A stretch of 33,471 bases of DNA from a virus. The translations under genes were made by a program, and so were the position numbers. Under the pieces are notes generated by a model. It saw only the letters and a program-made list of their open reading frames with translations, was not told where the DNA came from and made no database searches. The stretch lies in IMG/VR virus record IMGVR_UViG_3300047095_000639, positions 1-33,471 of that record. The stretch is one strand, 5' to 3'. This document shows, piece by piece, positions 7,255-15,810 of this stretch; within the stretch, counting starts at the first letter, position 1, and every line of letters starts with the position of its first letter.

Positions 7255-7904
7255 AACAGGCAATAGTAAGGAAAATCTACAGTGTACTACAGAATGACAT
7301 CTTAAAACTACAGGCAGAATTAAAGAAAACAGATTGGAAAGAAAAATGTGACTTTGCTTTTAGTGATGGTCAGTATGACTATTACAAGTTCAAATCATCA
7401 GATATGATTCCATTAAATCGTTTAGAACGTATTCAAGTTCAGGTTATTATGTTAGATAACAGATTGAGCAAGGCAGAATTTGAAACGCTTGTAGAGATTT
7501 GTATGCAGTCTTTAAATAAGACGTTGACAAGCATGAAGGAGGATAAGAAAATGGAAGGCATTACTCATGCTATTTGGGCGTTAGAAGAGATTAAGAGCAG
7601 AAAAGAAACGCTAATGTTTCACCCTGACATCATGACTGAATTAGCAGCGTTGAATCTTATCCGTAATGATGAGAATCCGTTTGAGATTAACGAAGTAATT
7701 CATAAAGAAAAGGTTGAATATTTAAAAAGAGAAGGGGGTGCTAACCCTTTTATAATAGAGAGTGGGTTGAACGTATATTTACCCAACTCCAAAGAATTAA
7801 TAAACGGACTCAAGGATACGTGGGAAGCACACCTAAGGATAGTAGAAAAATCAAATATGACATACGATACCATTCTTGGCGAGATAAAGTCTTCAACTTT
7901 GTAA
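7251..7904 (+). CDS. Probable tail assembly chaperone (G-like)
   Basis: A 217-residue mostly helical, charged protein immediately before the tape measure gene, the usual place of tail assembly chaperones. Such genes often have a longer form made by ribosomal frameshifting near the 3' end. Here a -1-frame open stretch overlaps the last ~160 nt and continues past the stop (see the entry at 7745-8062), which fits that pattern. No standard slippery heptamer is seen in the overlap. The sequence itself matches no family I recognise, so the call rests on position and the extension. Confidence 0.45.
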   Translation: MKQAIVRKIYSVLQNDILKLQAELKKTDWKEKCDFAFSDGQYDYYKFKSSDMIPLNRLERIQVQVIMLDNRLSKAEFETLVEICMQSLNKTLTSMKEDKKMEGITHAIWALEEIKSRKETLMFHPDIMTELAALNLIRNDENPFEINEVIHKEKVEYLKREGGANPFIIESGLNVYLPNSKELINGLKDTWEAHLRIVEKSNMTYDTILGEIKSSTL

Positions 7905-8062
7905 GTGAATATAAAGAGAATTTAATGGTATTGTGTAATGATGATGAGGTGGCGTTTAGATAATTATACAATCGTGGAATAGTTGATGATTTTTTTCGTA
8001 TATTAGCACGAACAATTAAGAAACGGAAAGCAGAACAGGCAGCAAACAATAATATAAATTAA
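7745..8062 (+). pseudogene. -1-frame extension of tail chaperone, TAA-interrupted
   Basis: In the -1 frame relative to the 7251 gene, an open stretch runs from 7745 to a TAA at 7961-7963. The same frame then continues without stop to TAA 8060-8062, 1 nt before the tape measure ATG. The translation looks like real protein on both sides: FYNREWVERIFTQLQRINK, then DKVFNFVSEYKENLMVL, and after the stop IVDDFFRILARTIKKRKAEQ. The second part has no start codon. GTG 7820 could start a separate 47-residue product. It may be a GT-type frameshift extension with a nonsense mutation, a readthrough signal, or a sequencing error. Confidence 0.45.
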
Positions 8063-8063
8063 C

Positions 8064-10298
8064 ATGGCTGTTGATAAAATAATACTTGAACTCCAGGCAG
8101 ATGTAAAAGGCTTTAAAACTGATCTGGCTAACGTACGAAAGGACTTAGATACTACACAGAAAAAAACTTCTGAAACAGGAAAGGCAGCTACTGAAAGTTT
8201 TAACCAGGTTTCAAATAGTTTAAAAGGTGTAGGTGCTGCTATTGGTGTAGCGTTTGGAGTACAACAGGTTATTCAATTTGGAAAGGCAAGCGTAAATGCT
8301 TACTTAGAAGCTGAGAAAAATGCAAAGTTATTATTGTTTGCGTTGAATGGTAACGCTGAGGTTCAACAAAGACTCATTGAACAATCTGCTAGGATTCAGA
8401 AAACTACCATTTATTCAGATGATCAGATTCAACAGGCGCAAACGTTCCTAGCTAATCAAGGTATGACTGAGGAGCAAATTATGAAAACGATTGATGCCTC
8501 TATTCAGTTAGCTACAGTTACGGGCGGTGATTTACAAACAGTAACTGAGCAATTATCTGCAACTTATGAAGGATCAGTAGGGAGATTAGGTAAATTAGAT
8601 GCAGGCTTTGGTAAATTAACAAAAGAACAGTTAGCTAACGGAGCTGCTGTTGATTTAGTAATAAGTAAATACAACGGATTAGCAGAGGCAGCAGGTGAAA
8701 CAACAGAAGGGCAATTAATAAGGTTTCAAAATCAGTTAGGAGATATTCAGGAAGAGATAGGGGCCGCCTTTATTCCTGTTATAAGTAATTTAATAGATAG
8801 CCTTTCAGAGTTCGCAGCAGAAACAGATTTTAACGCTGTTATGGCTGAACTTGGAGAAATATTTAGTACTATTTTCCAACCAATTAACCAGGTATTTTCA
8901 GCTTTAAATAATTTATTTGAGGCAGTAACTGGCACAACTTCAGCAGGTGATAAGTTAGTTGGAACATTAGATATTTTAGGCGGTGTGCTTGATATTTTAA
9001 CTAGCCCTTTAAGATTAGTTGCTGATATACTATCAACTTTAATTAACCTTATAGCCGATGGTATAAAATGGTTTAGACAAATAAGAGAAGAGGGCGGTTT
9101 ATTAGGAGAGGTTTTTGATAAGTTGGCAATTCCTTTTGAATTCATAGCAGAACAGATTGCAAAGTTAGGGGATGGTCAAGAAAAAGTAGCTAAGAAAATA
9201 ACACAAACCACAACAGCAGTTAAAGAACAAACAACAGCTGTTAAAACAGATACTGAGGAAACAAAGAAAAATACAGAAGCTAAAAAACAACAGTTAGGAG
9301 CATTTGATTTATTAAATAAGCAATTAAATGATGCCAAAAAATTATTAGCAGATAACGTAACGCTAGGTAAGGACTATTACGAACAAGAACGTAAAATAGC
9401 TGAATTAACAGAACGACTTGAAAAGATTCAACTAGAATATAATGCCGCATTAGATAGTACTGTTAAATTACAAGGTGTCATTAAAGAACCTACAAAAGAA
9501 TTAATCGATTTATTGCCACAACAAGAGCAAGCCTGGAATAAAAATACAGATGCAATTAAAAACTATGTTAGAGCCAACCAACAGCTTGCTGAAGCCGAAG
9601 ATCCTACTATTAAACGGATTAATAATATCATAAAAACATCTGAAGGCGTAGCTCAAGTTGCTGGTTCAATATCTGAGTTGTTTACCGCTATTGGAGATGC
9701 TGCGGCTGCATCAGGTCAAAAGAACGCCGAGTTTCAAAAGGCATTGGCTTTATTTGCTATTCAATTAAAGTTAGCTGAATCCATCGCTAACATCATTGCA
9801 AACATTACAAAAGAATCCGCTACGCCATTTGCTATTGCTGCTAATATTATTTCAGGGGTTGCTGCGGTTACGACTGCAATAGGTCAATCCATTGCAATAG
9901 TTAATCAATCTCAAGTACCTGCTTACGCAGAAGGTACTGCCTTTGTTGGATTAAACGGTAATCCTAGAGGGGTGGATACTATACCTGCCTGGCTTAACGA
10001 AGGTGAGGCGGTAATACCAACGGATAAGAATAATAAATATCCTGGTTTAGCTTCGGCGTGGATCAAAGGTAATTTAGATGATTATATCATGAGCAACTGG
10101 GTAGCTCCGGCAGTAGAGCAGGCAAGGAATAAAGATTTAGCTCAGAACATTGCAGAGGCTTTAAAAGTAAATAGTATCTTTGATGATTATAGATTGTACA
10201 GATCATTGGAAAAAAACTCTAATATTAATCAATCAGGGTTTCATACTTTGTCAAAGGCTATGAGTAGAAACAATAAGAAACGAGGAGGATATGCTTAA
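8064..10298 (+). CDS. Tape measure protein
   Basis: A 744-residue protein that sets tail length and is injected with the DNA. An N-terminal coiled coil (LQADVKGFKTDLANVRKDL) is followed by a TP901-type tape-measure core rich in Ala/Gln with a conserved pattern near YSDDQIQQAQTFLANQG. There are hydrophobic stretches near residues 300-340 and 560-620. The end (VGLNGNPRGVDTIPAWLN, then EGEAVIPT) is the usual tape-measure C-terminal signature. At roughly 0.15 nm per residue this predicts a tail near 110 nm. The gene ends 8 nt inside the next. Confidence 0.88.
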   Translation: MAVDKIILELQADVKGFKTDLANVRKDLDTTQKKTSETGKAATESFNQVSNSLKGVGAAIGVAFGVQQVIQFGKASVNAYLEAEKNAKLLLFALNGNAEVQQRLIEQSARIQKTTIYSDDQIQQAQTFLANQGMTEEQIMKTIDASIQLATVTGGDLQTVTEQLSATYEGSVGRLGKLDAGFGKLTKEQLANGAAVDLVISKYNGLAEAAGETTEGQLIRFQNQLGDIQEEIGAAFIPVISNLIDSLSEFAAETDFNAVMAELGEIFSTIFQPINQVFSALNNLFEAVTGTTSAGDKLVGTLDILGGVLDILTSPLRLVADILSTLINLIADGIKWFRQIREEGGLLGEVFDKLAIPFEFIAEQIAKLGDGQEKVAKKITQTTTAVKEQTTAVKTDTEETKKNTEAKKQQLGAFDLLNKQLNDAKKLLADNVTLGKDYYEQERKIAELTERLEKIQLEYNAALDSTVKLQGVIKEPTKELIDLLPQQEQAWNKNTDAIKNYVRANQQLAEAEDPTIKRINNIIKTSEGVAQVAGSISELFTAIGDAAAASGQKNAEFQKALALFAIQLKLAESIANIIANITKESATPFAIAANIISGVAAVTTAIGQSIAIVNQSQVPAYAEGTAFVGLNGNPRGVDTIPAWLNEGEAVIPTDKNNKYPGLASAWIKGNLDDYIMSNWVAPAVEQARNKDLAQNIAEALKVNSIFDDYRLYRSLEKNSNINQSGFHTLSKAMSRNNKKRGGYA

Positions 10299-12525
10299 AT
10301 TTATCTTAAACGGAACTGAATGTATAAACCCTCCGATAGGAGCTAACGATATAAGCGAAAGGCTGTATTATTCAGAAGTATTAAAAGGATATTTTTTAGA
10401 ACTCGAGGGAACGGTAACGTTTTTTAATGAAGATTATGAAACGCTTAGAAATATTTTTGATAATAACTATTGTGAAGAGGTTTCTATTGACATCCTAAAA
10501 GTTGAGGAAAATGAATTAGTATTTAGAGGGTTTATAAAAACATCTGATATTGAATGGGATAAGGTAAAATCTCAAGCTATTTGTGAGATCGTGGATGATT
10601 CATTCATGGCAAAGATTGATAACAATAAAAATATAAAGTTTAAACTAGGCGTTCCACGTTCAAAGAATGATGTAGATATTAGCAGTAGAACAGTACTATA
10701 CAATACATTTAATTTCTTTTCTCCATTTTACGGTAGGTATTTTGATGATGAAGCGGTTGGATTAGAACCTGCAAAAAGAACTGGAATGTTTTTATACGAT
10801 GCATTCAATTTTCTAATCGCGGCGATGACTGATGATACTGTTGATTTTGACAGTAACTATTTAACTTATAATATAGGTTCACCATCAAATGATACAGAGG
10901 CGGCGTGGACAGCTTTAATAAATGCACTAGAATTAAAAACAGGAACTGGAGTAGATATTTACATTTCATTTGAGGAATTATTTACTGATGTTCAAAAGTT
11001 GCTAAACCTTGCTATCTCAGTTGAAAGGCAAGCAAACAATAGACCGTTAATCCGTATTGAAGATTACGATTATTATAAACAACAGGATAGCAATATATAT
11101 TTTACAACTGTTGATTCATTAATTGAAAAGATAAATATAGATCGACAATACGCTAGGATTATCATAGGATGTTCAACACGCCCTGAAGATTTTCCATTAC
11201 CTGATGTACCATTAGCTTATCAAAATCAAGAGGAGTATCATTTAAAAGGACAGTGTAATATTGATTCAGAGTTTGACTTAAGAATGCAAAATGTAATTAT
11301 ACATAGCAATTCAATACGTCAAAACTTACCTTCTGTTAGTGGCTTTACAACTGCCCAATTGATAGCTGAAAGTTATACTAACTTTGCTAATAATCCATTT
11401 GAATTAGAAGACCCTGCGGCTGATTTTACAAATGCAGATGTACAAGTTGGGGATATTGCGTACAATTCATTGGATAATACATACACTTACATAACCGCTG
11501 TAACTGCTCAAGTATTAACATTACAGGATGATATATTTAATGGTCCTTTTGATAACTATAAAATATATAAACCAGACGGTAACCCAACTGATGATGAAGA
11601 TACAATACTTGTTCACTTAGATAAAAACGAAAGTAAAGGAAGTGATATTTTAGCGTATAAATCAGAGTTTACATTTGGCGGTATAACTCAATATTATTAT
11701 AATGATTTTTATTCTAATGCAAATGTATTAACAAGGCATCAAGGTTCTATACCTCAGGATGTAGCTATTTACTTAGGAGACGGTAACGATGTGTTCAGTG
11801 CTGAAACGAATACATATAATCAATCAAGTAATGCATTGTATTTCTTTAATACATTTAATTCTGATTATAAAAGAATTCGTTTTGATATTGAGATAACAGA
11901 CCCTAACTCCAACTATGATCCTGTAACTGGAATTTATACAGTTCCCGCGGATGGGGCTTATGAGTTTCAATCTGCTATAGGAATTAAGAATGCAAACTAT
12001 ACAGGGTTTTCTTTTTTCCAATGTGAGATGTGGCATACTGATTCAGCTAATACAGTATTAAAATCAGTACCTGTTTCTCAGGATGTTTTGTTTGTACCTA
12101 ATGGAACGGAATGGTATCCAAGTATTTCAGGTTGGATTAATGGAGTATTTAATTGCGAGGCTGGTGATTTAATCTATTGCGTTATAGCTCGCCCAAGTTC
12201 AACATCTGCACCATTTGCACCTACTGGACAGTTCAATGGGTTATGGGGTTATATTGCTGAAAGTTTTTTTAATTGTAACGCTGTAGCTAACGGTGGCGGT
12301 GTTTACCAACCTGGTTCAGCAGATGAAGCCTTTGTAGTTAATTTAGAATTCAATAATAAATTAGATTCTACAACTTGGAATAATTTAAAGGCTACGCCTT
12401 ACAAATACCTTAACGTTCAGTATGGAGAGAATAAGTTTGACTTAGGTTATCCTGAAGAGATTAATAGGAATGTAATAACAGGCGAAACAACAGTAAGATT
12501 ATTGCGAAAGAAATCAGGAATTTAA
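10291..12525 (+). CDS. Large tail-tip protein
   Basis: A 744-residue protein directly after the tape measure gene, where distal tail and tip proteins are encoded. The first ~120 residues (LEGTVTFFNEDYETLRNIF onwards) look like a baseplate or distal-tail beta domain. Residues ~366-428 hold a module with FTNADVQVGDIAYNS and DDIFNGPFDNYKIY that also occurs in the next protein. Residues ~515-660 look like a C1q/TNF-like jelly roll (YTVPADGAYEFQSAIGI). The mix of scaffold and binding modules suggests the tail hub or tip with adhesive parts. The precise equivalent in model phages is uncertain. Confidence 0.6.
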   Translation: MLKFILNGTECINPPIGANDISERLYYSEVLKGYFLELEGTVTFFNEDYETLRNIFDNNYCEEVSIDILKVEENELVFRGFIKTSDIEWDKVKSQAICEIVDDSFMAKIDNNKNIKFKLGVPRSKNDVDISSRTVLYNTFNFFSPFYGRYFDDEAVGLEPAKRTGMFLYDAFNFLIAAMTDDTVDFDSNYLTYNIGSPSNDTEAAWTALINALELKTGTGVDIYISFEELFTDVQKLLNLAISVERQANNRPLIRIEDYDYYKQQDSNIYFTTVDSLIEKINIDRQYARIIIGCSTRPEDFPLPDVPLAYQNQEEYHLKGQCNIDSEFDLRMQNVIIHSNSIRQNLPSVSGFTTAQLIAESYTNFANNPFELEDPAADFTNADVQVGDIAYNSLDNTYTYITAVTAQVLTLQDDIFNGPFDNYKIYKPDGNPTDDEDTILVHLDKNESKGSDILAYKSEFTFGGITQYYYNDFYSNANVLTRHQGSIPQDVAIYLGDGNDVFSAETNTYNQSSNALYFFNTFNSDYKRIRFDIEITDPNSNYDPVTGIYTVPADGAYEFQSAIGIKNANYTGFSFFQCEMWHTDSANTVLKSVPVSQDVLFVPNGTEWYPSISGWINGVFNCEAGDLIYCVIARPSSTSAPFAPTGQFNGLWGYIAESFFNCNAVANGGGVYQPGSADEAFVVNLEFNNKLDSTTWNNLKATPYKYLNVQYGENKFDLGYPEEINRNVITGETTVRLLRKKSGI

Positions 12526-12533
12526 TATCTTTG
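12502..12533 (+). promoter_or_regulatory. Promoter, probably leaderless
   Basis: TTG at 12502-12504, a 21-nt spacer and TATCTTTG at 12526-12533 match the Bacteroidetes consensus. The ATG at 12538 begins 4 nt after the box, about the expected transcription start. The upstream gene ends at 12525, so the box fills most of the 12-nt gap. Confidence 0.55.
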
Positions 12534-12537
12534 TGTT

Positions 12538-14298
12538 ATGCCAATACAATATTTACAAAACAGTCCCGTACAATTTTATAAGATAACAGGTCGTGGTCCT
12601 AACGATGCAAGTATATTTCAGAACTCTGCATACGATCAACGTAGAATTTACGATTGTGATTTTATAACGCCTTCATTTTGTCAAGAGGCGGATATAACCG
12701 ATAGTTATGGTTTTCAGTACAAAGCTTCAACAATCGGTAGCAATTTGTTCGATGAATTAATAGCTAATCCAATTGTGTTCGGTGCTAACACAAGCGTAGT
12801 AGCTAATCAGCTTGTAGATTCCGGAGCTTCGTTTTTTGCAAGTGGAGTTACGACTGGAAAGCTTGTAGTGAATACATCAGATAATTTATCATCTACAGTT
12901 ACTGGAAGTATAACAGCCACAACGGTTGGTTTGTTCGATGATATATTTACAGCCACTCCAAAGAACTATAAAATATATAATATTAATGTAGATACAGGAG
13001 TATACTTTGATAACAATACTTTTACGTTTTCAAATACAAATAATACAGGTGGTTTTGCTTTAAATACGGGTATCGTAGGTAATTGGTATAAAGTAAGTTT
13101 ATCAGTTACTGATTATGTATCAGGGGCGTTTACTGTTAAATTAGGTAATAATGCAATAGGTACGATAGGAGCAAACGGAACGTATACATTTTACGGTCAA
13201 ATGCTATCAACTTCTAAAATAGATTTTGATTATACTGCTGATTTTATTGGTAACATAAGTGCTATAAATGCATTAGAATTAAACCAAACATATTTAATAG
13301 AAATTAGAGATTTATCTGATAATTTAATCAGCTCAACAACTCATGTAGAAACAAGCGACAGTTTAAATATTGGTAACGTAGTTGTTCAGGGTTCATGGGG
13401 TGGTCAACTTGGAGAGGATTATTGTGGATGTTATAGATTTTGGATTTACGATAACGTAGGATGTCAATTAACAAACACACTACCTAATGGAGATTTTGAA
13501 AGTGATGGAGGATGGGAATTAACTAGCTTTACCAATATTTCAGAAGGAAAATTAAACTTTGTATCTGCAAGGGCTATAACTGATACGGCTACAAACTATT
13601 TATATTGTGGAAATGAAGCTATTGTATTCGATGGAACTACAAGCTATACAGTAACTTTCACAATAAGCAATAGAACAGAGGGCGGAGTTTATTTTGTATT
13701 AGGAACAACATCTTCTGCAACGTATTCATTAAATGGAACGTATAGCTTTACAATAACTCCAGGCATTGCATTTGATTCGATGTTTCAGATTGTAGCTTCC
13801 ACAACAAGTACAACATTAAGTATAGATAACATATCTGTTACAGTAGCTTCTGATGATTTAGTTGTAGATGGTAAGAGTGAATGTTTTCATGTTTGCGATC
13901 AGGATAACTGTACTATAAAAATATCATGGACAAACAATACTAATTCATTTGGATATTGGTATCAAGACGGTTTCACTAACTCAGTACGTTTAAATGCAAG
14001 GGTTAGGAATGCTAAGATAAATGATTTAGAATTTTCTCCTTTCAAAAATAGTTTAGGTAGAATGGGTATGCCTTATTACAACGGGCAAAAGATTGAGGAG
14101 CTTGCAATCAGCCCAATACCTGAATACTTGCATAACGCTTTGGCAGTTGGTTTATCACATCGTACAGTTACTATCCAGGATGTAGCTTATATAAGAACTG
14201 GTGATTATACGCCTGATTGGGATGATAACTCTGAGCTTGCTAAGGTAATTGTAGAAGTATCAAAAGTAGATCAAACAAATTTAGAAAATAGGTTTTAA
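12538..14298 (+). CDS. Tail adhesin with carbohydrate-binding-like domains
   Basis: A 586-residue tail protein. Residues ~78-147 carry LVDSGASFFASGVTTGKLV and end in DDIFTATPKNYKIY, the module shared with the preceding protein. Two jelly-roll regions follow: one after VDTGVYFDNNTFTFSN and one starting LPNGDFESDGGWELTSF, a typical CBM4/9-like opening. The C-terminal ~130 residues include GRMGMPYYNGQKIEELAIS and look like a conserved tail-attachment end. Host polysaccharide binding is the likely role. It has its own promoter just upstream. Confidence 0.62.
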   Translation: MPIQYLQNSPVQFYKITGRGPNDASIFQNSAYDQRRIYDCDFITPSFCQEADITDSYGFQYKASTIGSNLFDELIANPIVFGANTSVVANQLVDSGASFFASGVTTGKLVVNTSDNLSSTVTGSITATTVGLFDDIFTATPKNYKIYNINVDTGVYFDNNTFTFSNTNNTGGFALNTGIVGNWYKVSLSVTDYVSGAFTVKLGNNAIGTIGANGTYTFYGQMLSTSKIDFDYTADFIGNISAINALELNQTYLIEIRDLSDNLISSTTHVETSDSLNIGNVVVQGSWGGQLGEDYCGCYRFWIYDNVGCQLTNTLPNGDFESDGGWELTSFTNISEGKLNFVSARAITDTATNYLYCGNEAIVFDGTTSYTVTFTISNRTEGGVYFVLGTTSSATYSLNGTYSFTITPGIAFDSMFQIVASTTSTTLSIDNISVTVASDDLVVDGKSECFHVCDQDNCTIKISWTNNTNSFGYWYQDGFTNSVRLNARVRNAKINDLEFSPFKNSLGRMGMPYYNGQKIEELAISPIPEYLHNALAVGLSHRTVTIQDVAYIRTGDYTPDWDDNSELAKVIVEVSKVDQTNLENRF

Positions 14299-14300
14299 TT

Positions 14301-15215
14301 ATGGCAAAGTTGGCAACCATATTAGAGGAAAAATTAAAGCGTTTAGAAACAATACCTGATCAGTTTGCTACGCAAGTAGAGAAGACTCAAATAAAGGTAT
14401 TTAAAGCTATTCTAAGGGATTTAAATAAGTTACAACTAGATGTAGAAGGTGAAATATTATTGAATAATTATAACCTAGCTTTAATTGAAACCATAGGTGA
14501 AAAATATAGAGATGAATTGTATGCTCAAGGTTATACAGATTCAGTAACTTTTTTTGCCAAAGAAATGGATTTGCAGAACGCTTTAAATGTAGAATATTTA
14601 CAGGGTGCGCTAGGTAAATTTGATTATAAAAATATTTATAAAGCTGTTTACGAAACAAGTAAAAAAACTGCAATTGAATTACTTGCTGAATCGGCTGTAG
14701 TTACTGCTGTTGATGATTTTAAAATTTTACTTCAAGATTCAATAACTAATAGTGATACTTTTGGGGATATGGTGGACAGTATATCTGCATCCATACAAGG
14801 TAATAATAAAATTGAAGGTAACTTAGTAAGATACGCAAGGCAGAACGCTATAGACTTATTCGCCGGAACTGAACGGAACATGACTAAGGTTATTGCAGAT
14901 GATTTAGGTATTGAATTCTTTGAATACGCAGGTGGTTTAATGGATACTACAAGACCATTTTGTCAAGAAAGGGCAGGTAAAGTTTATCATAAAAAAGAGA
15001 TTGAAAGTTGGGGTACAAAAACATGGGCTGGTCAAGCAAAAGGAACAACACCTAGAACTATATTTACTTTGGCAGGGGGTTATAATTGCAATCATGATTT
15101 TATACCGAAAGGTTTAAAAGATGTACCTACAAGTGTTATTAAACGTAATATTGAGAACGGTAATATTGATCCTGATGATCTGCCTGAAAATATTAAAAAA
15201 AGAATTGGAATTTAA
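14301..15215 (+). CDS. Minor head protein, phage Mu F-like
   Basis: A 304-residue protein. The N-terminal ~200 residues are helical. Residues ~205-275 carry the Mu F/SPP1 gp7-like C-terminal motif: TTRPFCQERAGKVYHKKEIE, SWGTKTWAGQAKGTTP, then AGGYNCNHDF. The Cys...Cys-x-His pattern is typical. These proteins attach to the portal inside the head and aid assembly or DNA entry. Its placement among tail genes, far from the portal (19047), is unusual. The gene starts 2 nt after the upstream stop codon. Confidence 0.75.
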   Translation: MAKLATILEEKLKRLETIPDQFATQVEKTQIKVFKAILRDLNKLQLDVEGEILLNNYNLALIETIGEKYRDELYAQGYTDSVTFFAKEMDLQNALNVEYLQGALGKFDYKNIYKAVYETSKKTAIELLAESAVVTAVDDFKILLQDSITNSDTFGDMVDSISASIQGNNKIEGNLVRYARQNAIDLFAGTERNMTKVIADDLGIEFFEYAGGLMDTTRPFCQERAGKVYHKKEIESWGTKTWAGQAKGTTPRTIFTLAGGYNCNHDFIPKGLKDVPTSVIKRNIENGNIDPDDLPENIKKRIGI

Positions 15216-15233
15216 AAAAAAATTGTATATTTG
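15204..15233 (+). promoter_or_regulatory. Strong promoter for major tail protein
   Basis: ATTG at 15204-15207, an 18-nt spacer and TATATTTG at 15226-15233 form a strong Bacteroidetes promoter. The ATG at 15261 lies 27 nt further, leaving an A-rich leader of about 22 nt. This fits high expression of a major virion protein. Confidence 0.65.
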
Positions 15234-15260
15234 TCTATAAACTAGTAAACTTTAAAAATT

Positions 15261-15797
15261 ATGTCATACAACAACTGTTTCGATGACTTGCCAAACTACA
15301 GCGAAAACGCTTGTGGAATTAATAAGATTCCTGGAATTTCTGCAGTAGCTATCATCGACAAAGATCATGGCTTTACTGATTTCAGTAATGCTGCTCAGTG
15401 GACTGCTCAGATTGCAGCTGGTAATGTAAAAATTATCAAAGAAATTAAAGCAACTTATGTACAGGCTTCTCCTGTAACTGCTGCTAATCCACGTGCTAGA
15501 GGTGCTGCTAACGTATTAATGAAGTTAGAACATACTTTGAACGTTGAAGATCCTAACGTAGATAGTAATAACGATACATTCTACGAAACTCTTAACGGTC
15601 GTGAGACTTACTTAGCATGGTATAACTTTGAAGAGGATGAAATCAGAGTAGTTGTATTGCCAGTTACTTGGACTTGTTTGCCTGCAACTGATGATCTAAA
15701 TGCAGATTTTCAGAAGTATGTAAACACTGCTCAGTGGCGTTCAGCTCCTGATGAATTCCCAACTCTATATACTGCTCCTGCGGGTATCTTCGGATAA
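15261..15797 (+). CDS. Probable major tail (tube) protein
   Basis: A 178-residue protein with its own strong promoter and a codon choice shared with the capsid gene (frequent GCT, ACT, AAC, CGT), unlike most neighbours. This suggests very high expression. The sequence has a Cys-containing N-terminus (MSYNNCFDDLPNYSENACGI), AQIAAGNVKIIKEIKATYVQ, and an Asn/Asp-rich centre. Abundant small virion protein and position among tail genes point to the tail tube. No catalytic motif is present. The exact role should be tested by virion proteomics. Confidence 0.55.
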   Translation: MSYNNCFDDLPNYSENACGINKIPGISAVAIIDKDHGFTDFSNAAQWTAQIAAGNVKIIKEIKATYVQASPVTAANPRARGAANVLMKLEHTLNVEDPNVDSNNDTFYETLNGRETYLAWYNFEEDEIRVVVLPVTWTCLPATDDLNADFQKYVNTAQWRSAPDEFPTLYTAPAGIFG

Positions 15798-15810
15798 TAA
15801 ACAAACGCTT

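Noticed and set aside
7733-7742. Run of five G as a frameshift slippery site
   Set aside because: A -1 shift there meets the TAA at 7742-7744 at once, so it cannot enter the open -1 frame.
7821-7828. TGGGAAGC resembling lambda's G-GGA-AAG slippery site
   Set aside because: It is in the wrong frame (TGG GAA GC) and the bases do not allow re-pairing.
7810-8049. 79-codon leftward open frame
   Set aside because: It is antisense to the -1-frame extension, with no promoter, in a fully rightward operon; it is a shadow.
8747-9145. 132-codon leftward open frame
   Set aside because: It lies wholly antisense within the tape measure gene and its product is low-complexity; it is a shadow.
10283-10288. 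AGGAGG just before ATG 10291 as a Shine-Dalgarno site
   Set aside because: It is only 2 nt from the ATG, too close, and it encodes the Gly-rich end of the tape measure protein. Other genes here lack such sites.
15751-15810. In-frame ATG 20 codons upstream of the glycosyltransferase start
   Set aside because: It lies inside the major tail protein gene; the protein starting at 15811 has a standard GT-A opening.
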